In this document: piece after piece, positions 48,101 through 56,835 of the stretch
Position numbering within the stretch: position 1 is the stretch's first letter
How the letters are laid out: every line of letters begins with the position of its first letter
Source of the DNA: Okapia johnstoni
Lineage: Eukaryota > Chordata > Mammalia > Artiodactyla > Giraffidae
Assembly: GCA_024291935.2 (NCBI GenBank)
Contig: CM044308.1
Span: 123,964,501 to 124,028,500, forward strand
Length of the DNA stretch: 64,000 nucleotides
Reading direction: 5' to 3'
The notes under the pieces: model-generated
Databases searched by the model: none
The model's input: only the letters and a program-made list of their open reading frames with translations
Told to the model about the DNA's origin: nothing
Program-made: the position numbers and the translations under genes

Positions 48101-49600
48101 ACTGTTTTACTTGTATGAGGGATTTTATGAAGATGTTTAATCTAAAAACAACTCTATGATCTATTTCAACAGCTTGTCACATACGATTTTGATATTCCAG
48201 AAACATTTCAACCATCCGTTCTTCTTCCTTTAATTTCACAGACAGCTTTTCTGAAAGAGAAAAGGAGTTGAAGTTTCAATTCAGCTGAAATTACACTAAA
48301 AAACAAACAAGAAAAAAAGAATAACAGCATGTTATGAGTTAAATGTAGGTACCTGCAAATGCTTTAATGGAGTCCTTGTAGGCATCTCTTAGCCCCACCA
48401 TCTGACAGGAGGTGTCACTGACAGTGCTTTTGAATTTATTCCAAAATTCATTTATGCTTTTATCAAATAGTGCCAGTTCATCCTCTACCATTTTGTAAGA
48501 CAAGGCTACAAAACAAATAGGACACATGTTGTATTTTTTAAGTTACTGAAACCACATCAGCCACATATTTTAGTCAAGTGTATGTTGGCAGTTTGAAATT
48601 TGCTAGAAAATGGTTAGCAACTTACTTTCTTTAATACATTGAAGTATAGTTGATTTGCGATACTGTGTTAGTTTTAGGTGTACAACAAAGTGATTCAGTC
48701 ATATATATGTATATATCTATATTCTATTTTTCTACTAGATTCCATTATAGTTTATTACAAGATTTCAATTTACCGGGCTATACAGTAAATCCTTGTTGAT
48801 AGGGTAATGTGCATCCCTTAAACCCCTACTCCCATAGCAACTTACTTTTAACTCTAAATATCCCCGGGCAGATCAAGCAACCTAAACTTAACTATGGTAA
48901 AGGTGCAGCAGGAAATCAGAACACCATCACTCCCTAGGAATTCATTAGTAGTAACCCACACAACACTCACTCTGACCCTGAGAAAAATGACTCTGCTTCC
49001 GTTTTTTCACAAGTAAAGTTGGGGACTCCTAAGACTCCTTCCAACTCTGACCCTTTTGATTTCGGCCTGGATTTCCAGAATCCAGAAGGCGGGGCCCCTA
49101 TCATGGGATAAGATCCCACAAATCTACACTCCTTCTTCCTCCTCCACCTCCAGTTAAGGAAAGGTGGCAGTAAAATGGCAACCGGAGAAGAGTTTAGTGG
49201 GTTTAGTCCAGGACCTGTACAAATAACCTCGACTTTCCCGGCCTCAGTTCCTCCCGTGAAAGTATGTTCTGTAAGAGCCCATCAGTTTTCTGTAACGCTA
49301 CAACCTTCCCAATGACATAAAATCTCCCCAGGAAATTCTCAGACTTGTCTTCGGTGAAACCCCAAACCCTTCTGCCTTGTGACTGCCCATGCTGCTCCCT
49401 AAACTGCAACAAGACGTACATTTCAGACTCCTTCCCCGAAATACGCATTCCGCCTCCAAACCCACTTTCCCCTACCGCGACAGGCGGGTTTCGGAGCCCA
49501 GCTCAATTCCCACCTTCTCCGGCAGGCCTGAGCCCAGCCACCTGCCCCACAAGACCTGATTCGATTTCAACCAACAGCAGAACTCCAAAATCCGCTGCCG
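35265..49600 (-). CDS. SPC25: SPC25, NDC80 kinetochore complex subunit (complete coding region)
   Basis: SPC25 pairs with SPC24 in the NDC80 complex (NDC80-NUF2-SPC24-SPC25), which links outer-kinetochore microtubules to the inner kinetochore and is needed for chromosome alignment and the spindle checkpoint. Six coding exons on the minus strand (listed separately) join in frame to 226 codons and TAA. The N-terminal two thirds is a charged coiled coil. The C-terminal part, from about residue 140, is the globular RWD-like domain. The start is [10 protein letters not shown] at 48489-48491, 14 bases inside its exon; the upstream part of that frame is intron. Human SPC25 as I recall it has 224 residues; the extra two fall in the first coding exon. 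Outer boundaries, namely the first exon and the polyadenylation site, are inferred. Confidence 0.93.
35463..35587 (-). CDS. SPC25: SPC25 terminal coding exon and stop
   Basis: 125 bases, phase 1. Encodes [20 protein letters not shown] then [20 protein letters not shown] and S, followed by TAA (35465-35463). These are the closing helices of the globular domain that contacts SPC24. Confidence 0.94.
35588..37305. other. Last SPC25 intron, nothing recognised
   Basis: 1.7 kb with no ruminant SINE or LINE, in contrast to the other introns of this gene. Confidence 0.5.
37306..37404 (-). CDS. SPC25: SPC25 coding exon 5
   Basis: 99 bases, phase 1 to 1. Encodes [20 protein letters not shown] then [13 protein letters not shown], the beta-sheet core of the RWD-like domain. 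Acceptor ending cag, donor gtatgt. Confidence 0.94.
37686..37791 (+). pseudogene. U6 snRNA pseudogene (5' part of a U6-L1 chimera)
   Basis: Full-length U6-like sequence: GCGCTTGCTTCGGTAGCACA at the start, GATACAGAGAAGATTAGCAT in the middle, and CACGCAAATT ... GAAGCGTTCCATATTTTT at the end. The central ATGGCCCC...CGCAAGG region is altered and one base shorter. No TATA/PSE promoter is seen upstream, so it is a retroposed copy in an SPC25 intron, antisense to the gene. Confidence 0.93.
37792..37861 (+). repeat. L1 3'-terminal fragment fused to the U6 copy
   Basis: AGAAACCAACACAATATTGT followed by AAAGCAGTGG and an A-rich end, matching the extreme 3' end of the L1 at 40757-40812 (AGAAACCAACACAATACTGT). 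U6 and L1 pieces together are flanked by AAAAGTTCAGAGCT (37672-37685) and AAAAGCTCAGAGCT (37862-37875). Confidence 0.88.
37958..38013 (+). repeat. (TTTA)n microsatellite
   Basis: Interrupted tetranucleotide TTTA array in an SPC25 intron. Confidence 0.9.
38236..38745 (-). repeat. Ancient LTR-like repeat, family not assigned
   Basis: The text, including GTGAAAGGATACAGCTCAGC, GGTGAAGTCCAAGGAAAACC and the AATCACCAAAACTGAATG region, resembles remembered mammalian ERVL-type LTRs. No boundaries or duplication could be fixed, and the orientation is a guess. Confidence 0.3.
38941..39147 (+). repeat. Bov-A SINE (partial dimer) with (TAG)21 tail
   Basis: Right Bov-A unit plus linker, ending in 21 uninterrupted TAG units (39085-39147) in place of the usual AGC tail. 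Flanked by TATGGAATGA / TATGGAACGA at 38931-38940 and 39148-39157. Confidence 0.9.
39487..39591 (-). CDS. SPC25: SPC25 coding exon 4
   Basis: 105 bases, phase 1 to 1. Encodes [20 protein letters not shown] then [15 protein letters not shown], the end of the coiled coil and start of the globular domain. Acceptor ...taataatag, donor gttagt. Confidence 0.94.
39592..40436. other. SPC25 intron, nothing recognised
   Basis: AT-rich intronic DNA with short A runs only. Confidence 0.5.
40437..40830 (+). repeat. L1 3' end (ruminant L1)
   Basis: Typical 3' region with GTATGGAATCTGGAAAGATGG, AGAGGGACAGGGTGGGAT, a G-rich stretch GGAAGAGGGGGAGGTGGGAG and the terminal ACCAACACAATACTGTAAAG before poly(A). 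Confidence 0.8.
41042..41188 (-). CDS. SPC25: SPC25 coding exon 3
   Basis: 147 bases, phase 1 to 1. Encodes [20 protein letters not shown], then [20 protein letters not shown] and KEEYARKKE, strongly heptad-like and charged coiled coil. Acceptor ttctttcag, donor gtaagt. A BovA2 SINE ends 61 bp upstream of this acceptor. Confidence 0.95.
41250..41522 (-). repeat. BovA2 SINE with 12-bp target-site duplication, next to SPC25 exon
   Basis: Reversed dimeric Bov-A with a GCT-repeat end, bounded by ACATGTATTTAT at 41238-41249 and 41523-41534. It lies 61 bp upstream of the acceptor of the SPC25 exon 41042-41188, in the gene's sense orientation. Confidence 0.93.
41929..43029 (+). repeat. BovB LINE with internal deletion
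   Basis: Reverse-transcriptase N-terminal part (frames at 41985-42179 and 42276-42569) joins directly at about 42605 to the C-terminal tail (GATGTGAGAGTTGG). About 500 bp are missing compared with the copy at 31868, including the YADD box. Flanked by GAAGAAGGAAG at 41918-41928 and 43030-43040. Confidence 0.9.
43330..43640 (+). repeat. Decayed L1 ORF2 3' fragment
   Basis: Order of GGAAATTAATATGATAAATA then TATTTAAATGTAAAATGAAA then AAGGCAGTATCTGTGAATAT resembles the end of L1 ORF2. Weak similarity from memory. Confidence 0.4.
43795..43985 (+). repeat. L1 3'-end fragment
   Basis: AATCAACAAGGACCTACTGT, ATTTTGTAATAACCTGTAAG and GCTGTATACCTGAAACTAAC are the forward form of the L1 3' end seen reversed at 10537, 48640 and 55205. 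Confidence 0.7.
44423..46137 (+). repeat. BovB LINE with 515-codon RT frame, antisense in SPC25 intron
   Basis: Begins at TCTCTTCAAGAAAATTAG, in the middle of the element, so the endonuclease is absent. A single frame at 44469-46016 (515 codons) encodes the reverse transcriptase with [13 protein letters not shown], an intact [10 protein letters not shown] and the YADD box at residues 296-299, then the C-terminal zinc-knuckle-like region. Indels near 45960-46000 cut the frame short. The 3' end is CGACTGAACTGAACTGA. Without the endonuclease it cannot act alone. Confidence 0.92.
46277..46506 (+). repeat. BovB 3' fragment with 11-bp target-site duplication
   Basis: Only the last 230 bp of BovB, flanked by AAAACAAGTAT at 46266-46276 and 46507-46517. 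Confidence 0.88.
47126..47250 (+). repeat. Local direct duplication (44-bp units, 81 bp apart)
   Basis: Units 47126-47169 and 47207-47250 (TGTGAAACTCA ... GGGCATTTATACATCAGTG) differ at two positions only. Confidence 0.9.
47431..47636 (-). repeat. Bov-tA SINE
   Basis: Reversed Bov-tA with the BovB-like tail on the left and the tRNA head (plus-strand TTTACCAGTAAGCTCCGAGG) on the right. An AT-rich TATATACATA array follows to about 47666. Confidence 0.85.
47668..48087 (+). repeat. BovB 3' fragment
   Basis: Starts at GTTGGACCATAA, which is partly duplicated as GTTGAACCATAAAG, runs through the reverse-transcriptase tail (frame at 47715-47936) and ends GAACTGAACTGATA. It lies 97 bp from an SPC25 exon. 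Confidence 0.87.
48185..48250 (-). CDS. SPC25: SPC25 coding exon 2
   Basis: 66 bases, phase 1 to 1. Encodes [20 protein letters not shown] and N, part of the coiled coil. Acceptor cttttcctttctctttcag-like pyrimidine tract ending cag, donor gtatgt. Confidence 0.93.
48353..48505 (-). CDS. SPC25: SPC25 first coding exon (start codon)
   Basis: Acceptor ...tttgttttgtag on the minus strand, 14 bases of 5' UTR, then ATG at 48491-48489. Encodes 46 residues plus one base, [20 protein letters not shown] then [20 protein letters not shown] and SIKAFA. Donor gtacct. The dipeptide VS after KST is absent from the human protein as I recall it. Confidence 0.93.
48640..48830 (-). repeat. L1 3'-end fragment
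   Basis: ATTGAAGTATAGTTGATTTG, TTTTAGGTGTACAACAAAGT and GGGCTATACAGTAAATCCTT in plus text: reversed L1 3' end within the first SPC25 intron. Confidence 0.7.
49514..49600 (-). other. SPC25: Probable SPC25 non-coding first exon
   Basis: A GC-rich block directly downstream of the CHR-like element. A usable donor (GAGAAG then GTGGGA on the minus strand) is at 49513-49514, and the coding exon at 48353-48505 has its own acceptor upstream of the ATG, so an upstream non-coding exon is required. Its exact start and donor are inferred. Confidence 0.4.
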
Positions 49601-49621
49601 CAGCCAAGCCAACTTTCCTAT

Positions 49622-49773
49622 TTCAAACCTAGGGCGCCTTCCGCCTCCCGCCTTTGGGCTCCCATAAGCCTTCTTATTGGCTTATAGCGTAGGCTCTTTC
49701 ATGAAGGGATTGGTTGAGCTAGCCCTCTGGGATTCTCGCGAGAAAAATAGAGAAAATGGCATTCTGGGATTGG
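49622..49773 (-). promoter_or_regulatory. SPC25: SPC25 cell-cycle promoter: three CCAAT boxes, E2F-like site, CDE/CHR-like pair
   Basis: On the minus strand, CCAAT boxes lie at 49769-49773, 49709-49713 and 49676-49680. They are followed by GGCGGGAGGCGG (49641-49652, E2F/Sp1-like), GGCGCC (49633-49638) and TTTGAA (49622-49627). TTTGAA is the CHR consensus, and a GC core 4-6 bases before it matches a CDE. NF-Y boxes about 33 bp apart plus CDE/CHR are the hallmark of G2/M genes controlled by DREAM and B-MYB-MuvB. TCTCGCGAGA at 49734-49743 sits between the two upstream boxes. Confidence 0.7.
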
Positions 49774-50214
49774 TAGTTCTTGTTTGAGAACTGCCGACCT
49801 CGTCAGCTCTACTTCAGCAAAGTATTAACAGTTCCTGGAGGATTCGCCTGACTGGCCATTCATCCTTTTCAGATAAAGCTTTCCGCAAAAAAACAGAAAT
49901 ATTGAACTTTAATTGTATTCTGTTGCCAAGTATATAGCCTTTTCTTAATACTACAGGTAGCTTAAATAAAACTAATAAAGCTTATAAAAATACCATTGCT
50001 TAATCTGTCTAGTGGCTGAAATATTACTGTTTATTGGCTTCTAATAATAACAAATTCCAAAATTCTTGACTCTGGTTTTAACCCTGTAAATTAAAAGAGA
50101 CATGAAAAGGCAGTAACTAATACTGGTAGTCCCTGCCCCAGGAGAAACTCAGCAACACAAAATTTTTAATAGTGAAAGGGAGGGGCAAGATAAGGGTAGG
50201 GGATTAAGAAATAC
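49774..50214. other. Upstream flank of SPC25 promoter, nothing recognised
   Basis: No exon signal on the plus strand, so a divergent gene sharing the promoter is not evident. Confidence 0.4.
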
Positions 50215-50400
50215 AAACTACTATGTAAATAATGAATAAACTACAAGAATATATTATATAGCACAGAGAATATAGCCAATATTTTCTGATAACTTTAACG
50301 AATATAATCTATAAAAATATTGAAGCATTACCATTGTATACCTGAAACTCATATAGTTCTGATTTACAATATTTTCAACTATACTTCAGTGAAAAATAAT
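50215..50400 (+). repeat. L1 3'-end fragment, diverged
   Basis: AGCACAGAGAATATAGCCAA, GTATACCTGAAACTCATATA and CAACTATACTTCAGTGAAAA are in the order expected of an L1 3' end. Confidence 0.65.
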
Positions 50401-50729
50401 ACATAAAAAACTTTTAATAGCCAGGATTCTTGCTACCTGCTGTCTCTGATTGGCTGTATGGTAGATTAATGTGAAAAGGAGAGAAGTAAGTCAGAGGTAA
50501 TTTAAGGTTTGAGACAATGATGATGCTGATGGCAGAATTGAAGCTGTCTTTTCAGCAGGTCTGGTGTGTTGAGGGAGATGTGTTGTGGGGAGGAAGAAGC
50601 ATCATGAGTTATAATTTTAATATGTTGAGTTTGAGAGAATATTGTTGATGATATTAACAAAGCGCTAATGTCTTTCAGTCAATTTATTTCTCCAATTAAT
50701 TACAGATTGAATAACGTTTCAACCCTGCA

Positions 50730-50920
50730 ATAAGACTACCTGGGTTTGAATTTGCTAAATGTGATGATGGGCTCCACCAATTTGCTAAGTGTGATGATGG
50801 GCAAGTTACTTGGTCTCTTTAATCTCAGTTTCCTTATCTATAAAGTGAGGGTAATAATAATAATAATATCTTCTTCATATACCCTATGTGAAGACTAAAA
50901 GAAAAAGTAAATGAGAATAC
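50730..50920 (+). repeat. MIR SINE with small internal duplication
   Basis: CTACCTGGGTTTGAATT, GGGCAAGTTACTTGGTCTCT and CAGTTTCCTTATCTATAAAG are MIR core text. AATTTGCTAA(A/G)TGTGATGATGGGC occurs twice in tandem near 50750-50802. Confidence 0.75.
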
Positions 50921-51729
50921 CTTGGACAAGGTCCTTGTAACGTAAAATGGTTTCTTGTTATTATGATTTATATACTACCCACTTCCTATACAATACACTA
51001 GCCTATTAAACACATATAAATAAGACTTTAAATAGAACAAAATCTACAATAGCAAAGAAATAGAGAAATTGTTGCAATTTGATACTACCTTTAGCTAAGG
51101 CGATACATATAGCTCCCAAAACAAGACAATCACACTACTCATACAATTTTGATTTTAAGGAAACATACATTCTGCTATGTCCAGATAAATACAGAATGCA
51201 TCCCTTCCACCCCAATACAAGTTGAATTAATTAGTATTATCCATTTAATAATTTACCAATGTTTCACAAGTACAATTTTAATCTCAGCACAATGGAAACT
51301 AAATTTTTAAAAATAATCAGAAAATAGTTTCAACAATTTCTTTAGGCCATTACTAATTCAAGATAATAAATTATTTCTTCAGCTTAGAATAATACTCAGA
51401 CCATTTCTCTAATGCATTTCTGATGGAATCTAGACACACATGACTGATCATGAGCAAATTGGAAAGAGCTCATCAGCAAGGCTTTGAGATATTCAAGACT
51501 GACACAGGCTACAACTACATCTCTTCCAGTAAGATGAACATCTTATAGCTGAATTATTTTTTGTCCTCTTTAATGGACTATTTTTGTTAGGTTGACTTCT
51601 AGTATGAGTAGGTAGAAACATCCAGAAAATCCTCACAGAAGCAAATTCCTTATTATATATGTATACACCTCCTCTTGGTACTGCTTCTCTGTAGCACCAT
51701 GTCTAATACATATGCATATACATTTTGTT

Positions 51730-51880
51730 TCTGCATTCATCCATTGATGATTATTTGGGTTGTTTCCACTTTTGGGTTATTTTGAATAATGCTGCTATGA
51801 ACATAGGTGTACAAAGAATATTCAGTTTTAATTTCTCATAATTAAATTTTGGTCTAATTGTTGCTGGGTAGAATAGTTGA
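51730..51880 (-). repeat. L1 fragment
   Basis: TTCATCCATTGATGATTATT, GGTTGTTTCCACTTTTGGG and AATGCTGCTATGAACATAGG are classic reversed L1 text. Confidence 0.65.
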
Positions 51881-51919
51881 TGCTAAAAAATACCTATATG
51901 AATGTGAAATTCTACACAT

Positions 51920-52800
51920 TCTACCTCTCTACTAGTCCCTTTTCTGGTTCCTATTCTCCTCCCTAATCCCAAAATTTAGATGCTTCCCAACGTCTGTGAC
52001 TCATTTTTCCCACCAACTTATTTTCCAGGGCAATCTCATCTGATCTCACATAGATGTCTCTCAGATTCATCTTGTCTTGCATACTTTTCTGCACTTCAAT
52101 CACATATTTCTATTTATCTCCTGGTCAGATCACAAAAATCCCTCACTAGTAATATTTCAAAAACAAACTTGATCATTTTCTTGGTAAATATTCCCTTTCT
52201 TTTAATGCCACTGGTGTTTTCCCAGTCCTCAAGTTCATAATCTTGGGGTCTTCCATGATTCCTTTATGGTTAACTGGTTGACAACATCCACAAGCGTGCA
52301 TGCTATGTTGCTTCAGTCGTTTCCGACTCTTAGCAACCCTATGGACTGTAGCCCTCCAGGCCCTCTGTCTATGGGATTCTCCTGGCAAGAATATTGGAGT
52401 GGTTTGCCATGCCCTCCTCCAGGGGATCTTCCAGACGCAGGGATCAAACCTGTGGCTCTTAAGTCTCTTGCATTGGCAGGTTGGTTCTTTACCACTAGCG
52501 CCACCTACGAAGCCCACCAACACCTACAGATTCACCTATACTCCACCACCCTCACCTTCCGTTTCTTCTATTCTCTAGATCTCTATTCAGACCCTTACTA
52601 CATGGTTCTTACCTTCAGACTCTTGCCCTCCTGATCTGCTTTGCCTACCATTACCACAATAATATTCTCAAAGTACATACTATTTCCTTGTTCAAAACAC
52701 TCTATGTTCCTTCATTATCTTAAAAATATAGTCCATACTCTTTAGTGGCATTTAAGTCAATCATTGAATGAAATGGTCTCAAGTTACCATTTGACCCTTA
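51920..52800 (+). repeat. LINE2 (L2) fragment, interrupted by Bov-tA
   Basis: L2-like C/T-rich text such as ATCTTGGGGTCTTCCATGAT and AAAAATATAGTCCATACTCT, split by the SINE at 52285-52517. Confidence 0.5.
52285..52517 (-). repeat. Bov-tA SINE
   Basis: Reversed Bov-tA: TTGCTTCAGTCGTTTCCGAC ... TTTACCACTAGCGCCACCTA followed by CGAAGCCC. Confidence 0.88.
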
Positions 52801-53579
52801 TTGTTCAATTGTTTACCTTATATTTTAATAGAAATAAACAATGAGCCCTGTACATCTTTAATTTTGCTCATATAGTTTCTGTTTTGGGCAGAAAATTATT
52901 ATAAATAATTTATAATATACACAAAAGTTAACAAAATAATACAATGAATCTTTCATGTACCTGTCACAGGGCCCTAGCTACCATCAACCATTGGTCAACC
53001 CTGCTCTATCCAGACTCCATCCACTTTCCCAAACAACATGTCATTTCATCCACAAAAATCTCAGTATGCTTTTCTAAAAGATAAGAAATCATTTTGACAT
53101 AACCACAACAGCATTAGCACATTAAAAACATTACTATTAATTGATTAACATTATTGCAATAAAATCTGTTTTAGAAACACAATTTTGACATTTTTGAGAC
53201 AACTGAAAATTTTTTAAAGTTTCAGACTTTGAATTGTCTCATAAATATAAAAATGGAGATTTTTTCCCTACAGTTTTTAAATGCAATATATTTCAAATGA
53301 AATATATTTCTCCATTTCATCCTACAGCCTTATATTTCTAAATTCCACCCATTGATCCAGGTTCAGTCACTTTCTACCTCCTCCACATAGGCTTCCCTAA
53401 TCTCATAAATGGAAAGTTAAATCTGCTTTTCCTCTTGTCGATTTACTCTGTCTGTTAGCCCCTAAGGGCAGTATGTTATTTATTTGTGATATTTATTTAC
53501 ATAAATATTTTCCCAATAAGACCACAAACTCCTTGAGGTGTGAGTTATCCCTGTCCTGAACAGTACATGTAAGAATCGT
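52801..53579. other. Intergenic, nothing recognised
   Basis: AT-rich DNA without a clear repeat assignment. Confidence 0.4.
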
Positions 53580-53590
53580 GTCATATACCA

Positions 53591-53855
53591 TTGCTGGTGC
53601 TGCTGCTAAGTCGCTTCAGTCATGTCTGACTCTGTGCGACCCCATAGACGGCAGCCCGCCAGGCTCTCCCATCCCTGGGACTCTCCAGGCAAGAACACTG
53701 GAGTGGGTTGCCATTTCCTTCTCCCATGCATGAAAGTGAAGTTTCTCAGTCGTGTCTGACTCGTAGCGACCCCATGGACTGCACCCTACCAGGCTCCTCC
53801 GATCATGGGGTTTTCTAGGCAAGAGTACTGGAGTGGCTTGCCATTGCCTTCTCTG
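53591..53855 (-). repeat. BovA2 SINE with 11-bp target-site duplication
   Basis: Reversed dimeric Bov-A bounded by GTCATATACCA at 53580-53590 and 53856-53866. Confidence 0.92.
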
Positions 53856-54045
53856 GTCATATACCACTAGTGCTTCTCAAAGTGGTGTTCTTCATATAAC
53901 AGCAACACCCTCATCTAGGAATTTGTTGGAAATGTAAATTTTCAGAATGACCTCCATTCCTACTGAATTGAAAATTCTGGATGTGGGTCCCAGTGATCAG
54001 TGCTTTAGTAAGCCCTCCAGGTTATTCTGATGCACGCTTAAGTTG

Positions 54046-54178
54046 TCTTCCCCTGGAGAAGGAAATGGCAACCTGCTCCAGTATTCTTCCCTGGAAAATT
54101 CCATGATCAGAGGAGCCTGGTGGGTTACAGTCCATGCGGTCACAAGAGTCGGACACGACTTAATGACTAAACCACAAA
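54046..54178 (+). repeat. Bov-A fragment
   Basis: CCTGGAGAAGGAAATGGCAA ... GAGTCGGACACGACTTAATG: one Bov-A unit without a recognisable tRNA head. Confidence 0.8.
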
Positions 54179-55003
54179 GTTTGAGAGTACACATAGTAGA
54201 AACTCTTTAGGCCATCTATAAAATATGAATCCAGCTATAGAGTATCTTAACTCTTCTTTAGAGAACATGAATAGTATTGCCCAATGGACAACTCCATTGG
54301 GTCCTTTGGTGATCCAAGGAAACAGATTATAGATGTATAGGTCATGATCATTTCTAGAAAAGAATGCATAATGAGACTCGTGGAGGGGGTACCTGGAACA
54401 TCTGTAGCCGGGTCACTGATAATAGTGTCATTATGGAATGCCAATATTCCCGGGATGCTAGCCAGAGTGGAGATAATTATTTTCTGAAAGCCACTAGGGT
54501 ATAAACTCAGTCTGAAATAAACCCATTTTACATTGCAAGGTGACACTGGAGAGATCTCAAACACAATTTATTTTTGAGAAGGCAGATAAGCTTGTGGTAA
54601 AAAGATAATGACCATACACAGAGACATTAAAGGTCAATACTTCCAAAATAAATTTTTGCTTATTGCCACTGCACCAGTGATACAAGCTAAGTCAAATATC
54701 TCTGAATGATGTTGTATTACAGTGAATGCTATAACTCATAGATGAATGGTTCATGTTATAAGAATATATCTTGTGGTTATATTATATTTAGCATGGCAAA
54801 GCAGATTGCAGAAATTCTAGTCTCTGCCTATAAGTTGTGATCTAAGTAAAACAGGCAGGTTTTACTGCAAATCCAAATCTTAAGAAAATCTAAATGAGTC
54901 AGAATAAGAAAGTTCTGGGTAGAACTGGAGTCATTCAACTATTGGAATTAACTAAAAATAAGGCAACAGTCAAGATTTTGAGGCTGGCTATAAGATTAAA
55001 GAT
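54179..55003. other. Intergenic, nothing recognised
   Basis: A 105-codon minus-strand frame at 54247-54564 shows no family resemblance. Confidence 0.4.
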
Positions 55004-55014
55004 CTTTTTTATTG

Positions 55015-55204
55015 CTGCTGCTGCTGCTAAGTCGCTTCAGTCGTGTCCGACTCTGTGCGGACACAGATGGCAGCCTACCAGGCTCACTCGTCCCTGGGAT
55101 TCTCCAGGCAAGAATACTGGAGTGGGTTGCCATTTCCTTCTCCAATGCGTGAAAGTGAAATTGTTCAGTCGTGTCCGACTCCTAGCGAACCCATGGACTG
55201 CAGC
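55015..55204 (-). repeat. BovA2 SINE (5'-truncated) inserted into an L1 end
   Basis: Reversed Bov-A with a pure GCT-repeat end, bounded by CTTTTTTATTG at 55004-55014 and 55205-55215; L1 text continues on the right flank. Confidence 0.9.
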
Positions 55205-55445
55205 CTTTTTTATTGAAGTATAGTTAATTGACAATGTTGTGTTTGTTTCAAGTGTACAGGAAAGTGATACATTCTTCTTCAAATTCTTTTTCATTGTAGG
55301 TGATTACAAACTATTGAGTTTAGTTCCCTGTACTATACAATTTGTTTATCCTTGTTTATTCCTGTACTATACAGTTTGTTTATCCTTGTTGGTTATCTAT
55401 TTTTTATATATCGTATTGTGTATATGTTAATCCCAAACTTGTAAT
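55205..55445 (-). repeat. L1 3'-end fragment with internal duplication
   Basis: Reversed L1 3' end (TATTGAAGTATAGTTAATTG ... TATATGTTAATCCCAAACTT). A unit containing CCTGTACTATACA and TTTGTTTATCCTTGTT is repeated twice at about 55328-55390. Confidence 0.75.
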
Positions 55446-55647
55446 TTATCTCTGCTCCCAACAAAAAGAAATGTTTTTAATCTAGACATTAAGAGGAAAA
55501 ATGTTATCAGGACAAATTGTGCTGAGGAGACTGAAAGACTGACGATATCTGAAGAGACGGAGGAAATGAAGGTATCCTGGGCATAAGCACTGTGGATAGC
55601 CACAGGATGGGATCCCTGTGAGCTGTCTTAGAAATGGCTTTACTGGG

Positions 55648-55964
55648 CTTCACTGATGGCTCAGTGGTAAAGAATTCGCCTGCCAATGCAAGAGACACAG
55701 GTTCGATTCCCAATCTGGGAATATCCCAAATGCCGTGGAGCAACTAAGCCTGTCGGGCACAACTATTGAGCCTGTGCTCTAGAGCCCTGGAGCTGCAACT
55801 ACTGAAGCCTTGGAGCCCATGGTCTGCAACAGGAGAAGCAACTGCAATGAGAAGCTCTTGTACCACAATGAAGAGCAGCCCCAGATGGCTGCAACTAGAG
55901 AAAAGTCTATGCAGCAATGAAGACCCAACACAGCCAAAAATAAGTAAACAAACAAACAAACAAA
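55648..55964 (+). repeat. ART2A SINE
   Basis: Head GGGCTTCACTGATGGCTCAG, body with GCAACTAAGCCTGTCGGGC and GAGCCTGTGCTCTAGAGCCC, and tail CACAGCCAAAAATAAGTAAA then (CAAA)n. Confidence 0.8.
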
Positions 55965-56571
55965 TAATGTGAATCTTATTTGGTGAATCAATTTGGGAGA
56001 AGCCTTGAACTCGACTATCTTTGACTTTGAAATGACCCAGTTTATCAAGAAGACTCTGTTGTTGGTGGGAAAAGATACATTTGAAGATTATTAGTACTGA
56101 AAAGAACCAACCTCCCGCATCTCCCTCCTGCTATGACCCACACAGGGTAAGTTCTGGGGAGCATCTCCACCCTAAGCAACTGGTGGCAGATGGCAAACTG
56201 AGGAGGACTAAGGAAATGCTTGAAAAGAGATTTCCCATAGGAACACAATCATAAACACATATAAGTGCTGGAGAGCTGGAAGCAAATACTTTACAGGTAT
56301 AATGGGTCAAGTAAGCATTGTTTTCCTTTTCATCATTTCTTCCATTTGAAACTTTTTTTGCAAGAACTGGTTTTAAAATTCAATTAAATTTTATAATTAT
56401 GTAAACTATATACATTATTTCAAATCAAAATCTAAAAAATAAGAGTATTCAAAGAAATCAAGTGTTTCCCACTCCCTACACTGTATTCCCTTAATTTCTT
56501 TATAGATAACCTTAAGACATTTTAAATTGCTTATTTTCCTATTGTCTTTAAGCATAAGTAGATGCATATAT

Positions 56572-56835
56572 CAGAGAAGGCAATGGCACCCCACTCCAGT
56601 ACTCTTGCCTGGAAAATCCCATGGACAGAGGAGCCTGGTAGGCTGCAGTCCATGGGGTTGCAAAGAGTCGGACACGACTGAGCGACTTCACTTTCACTTT
56701 TCACTTTCATGCATTGGAGAAGGAAATGGCAACCCACTCCAGTATTCTTGCCGGGAGAATCCCAGGGACGGGGCAGCCTGGTGGGCTACCGTCTATGGGG
56801 TCACACAGAGTCGGACACGACTGAAGTGACTTAGC
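56572..56835 (+). repeat. BovA2 SINE with 12-bp target-site duplication
   Basis: Dimeric Bov-A flanked by AGATGCATATAT at 56560-56571 and 56836-56847; almost no AGC tail. Confidence 0.92.

Noticed and set aside
48339..48527. Upstream ATG (MCPICF...) in frame with SPC25
   Set aside because: A consensus acceptor at 48506-48507 separates it from the exon; the family start is [10 protein letters not shown].
49345..49632. 95-codon plus-strand frame in the GC-rich promoter region
   Set aside because: It overlaps the SPC25 promoter and first exon on the other strand, has proline/serine-rich random-looking content and no splice or family support.
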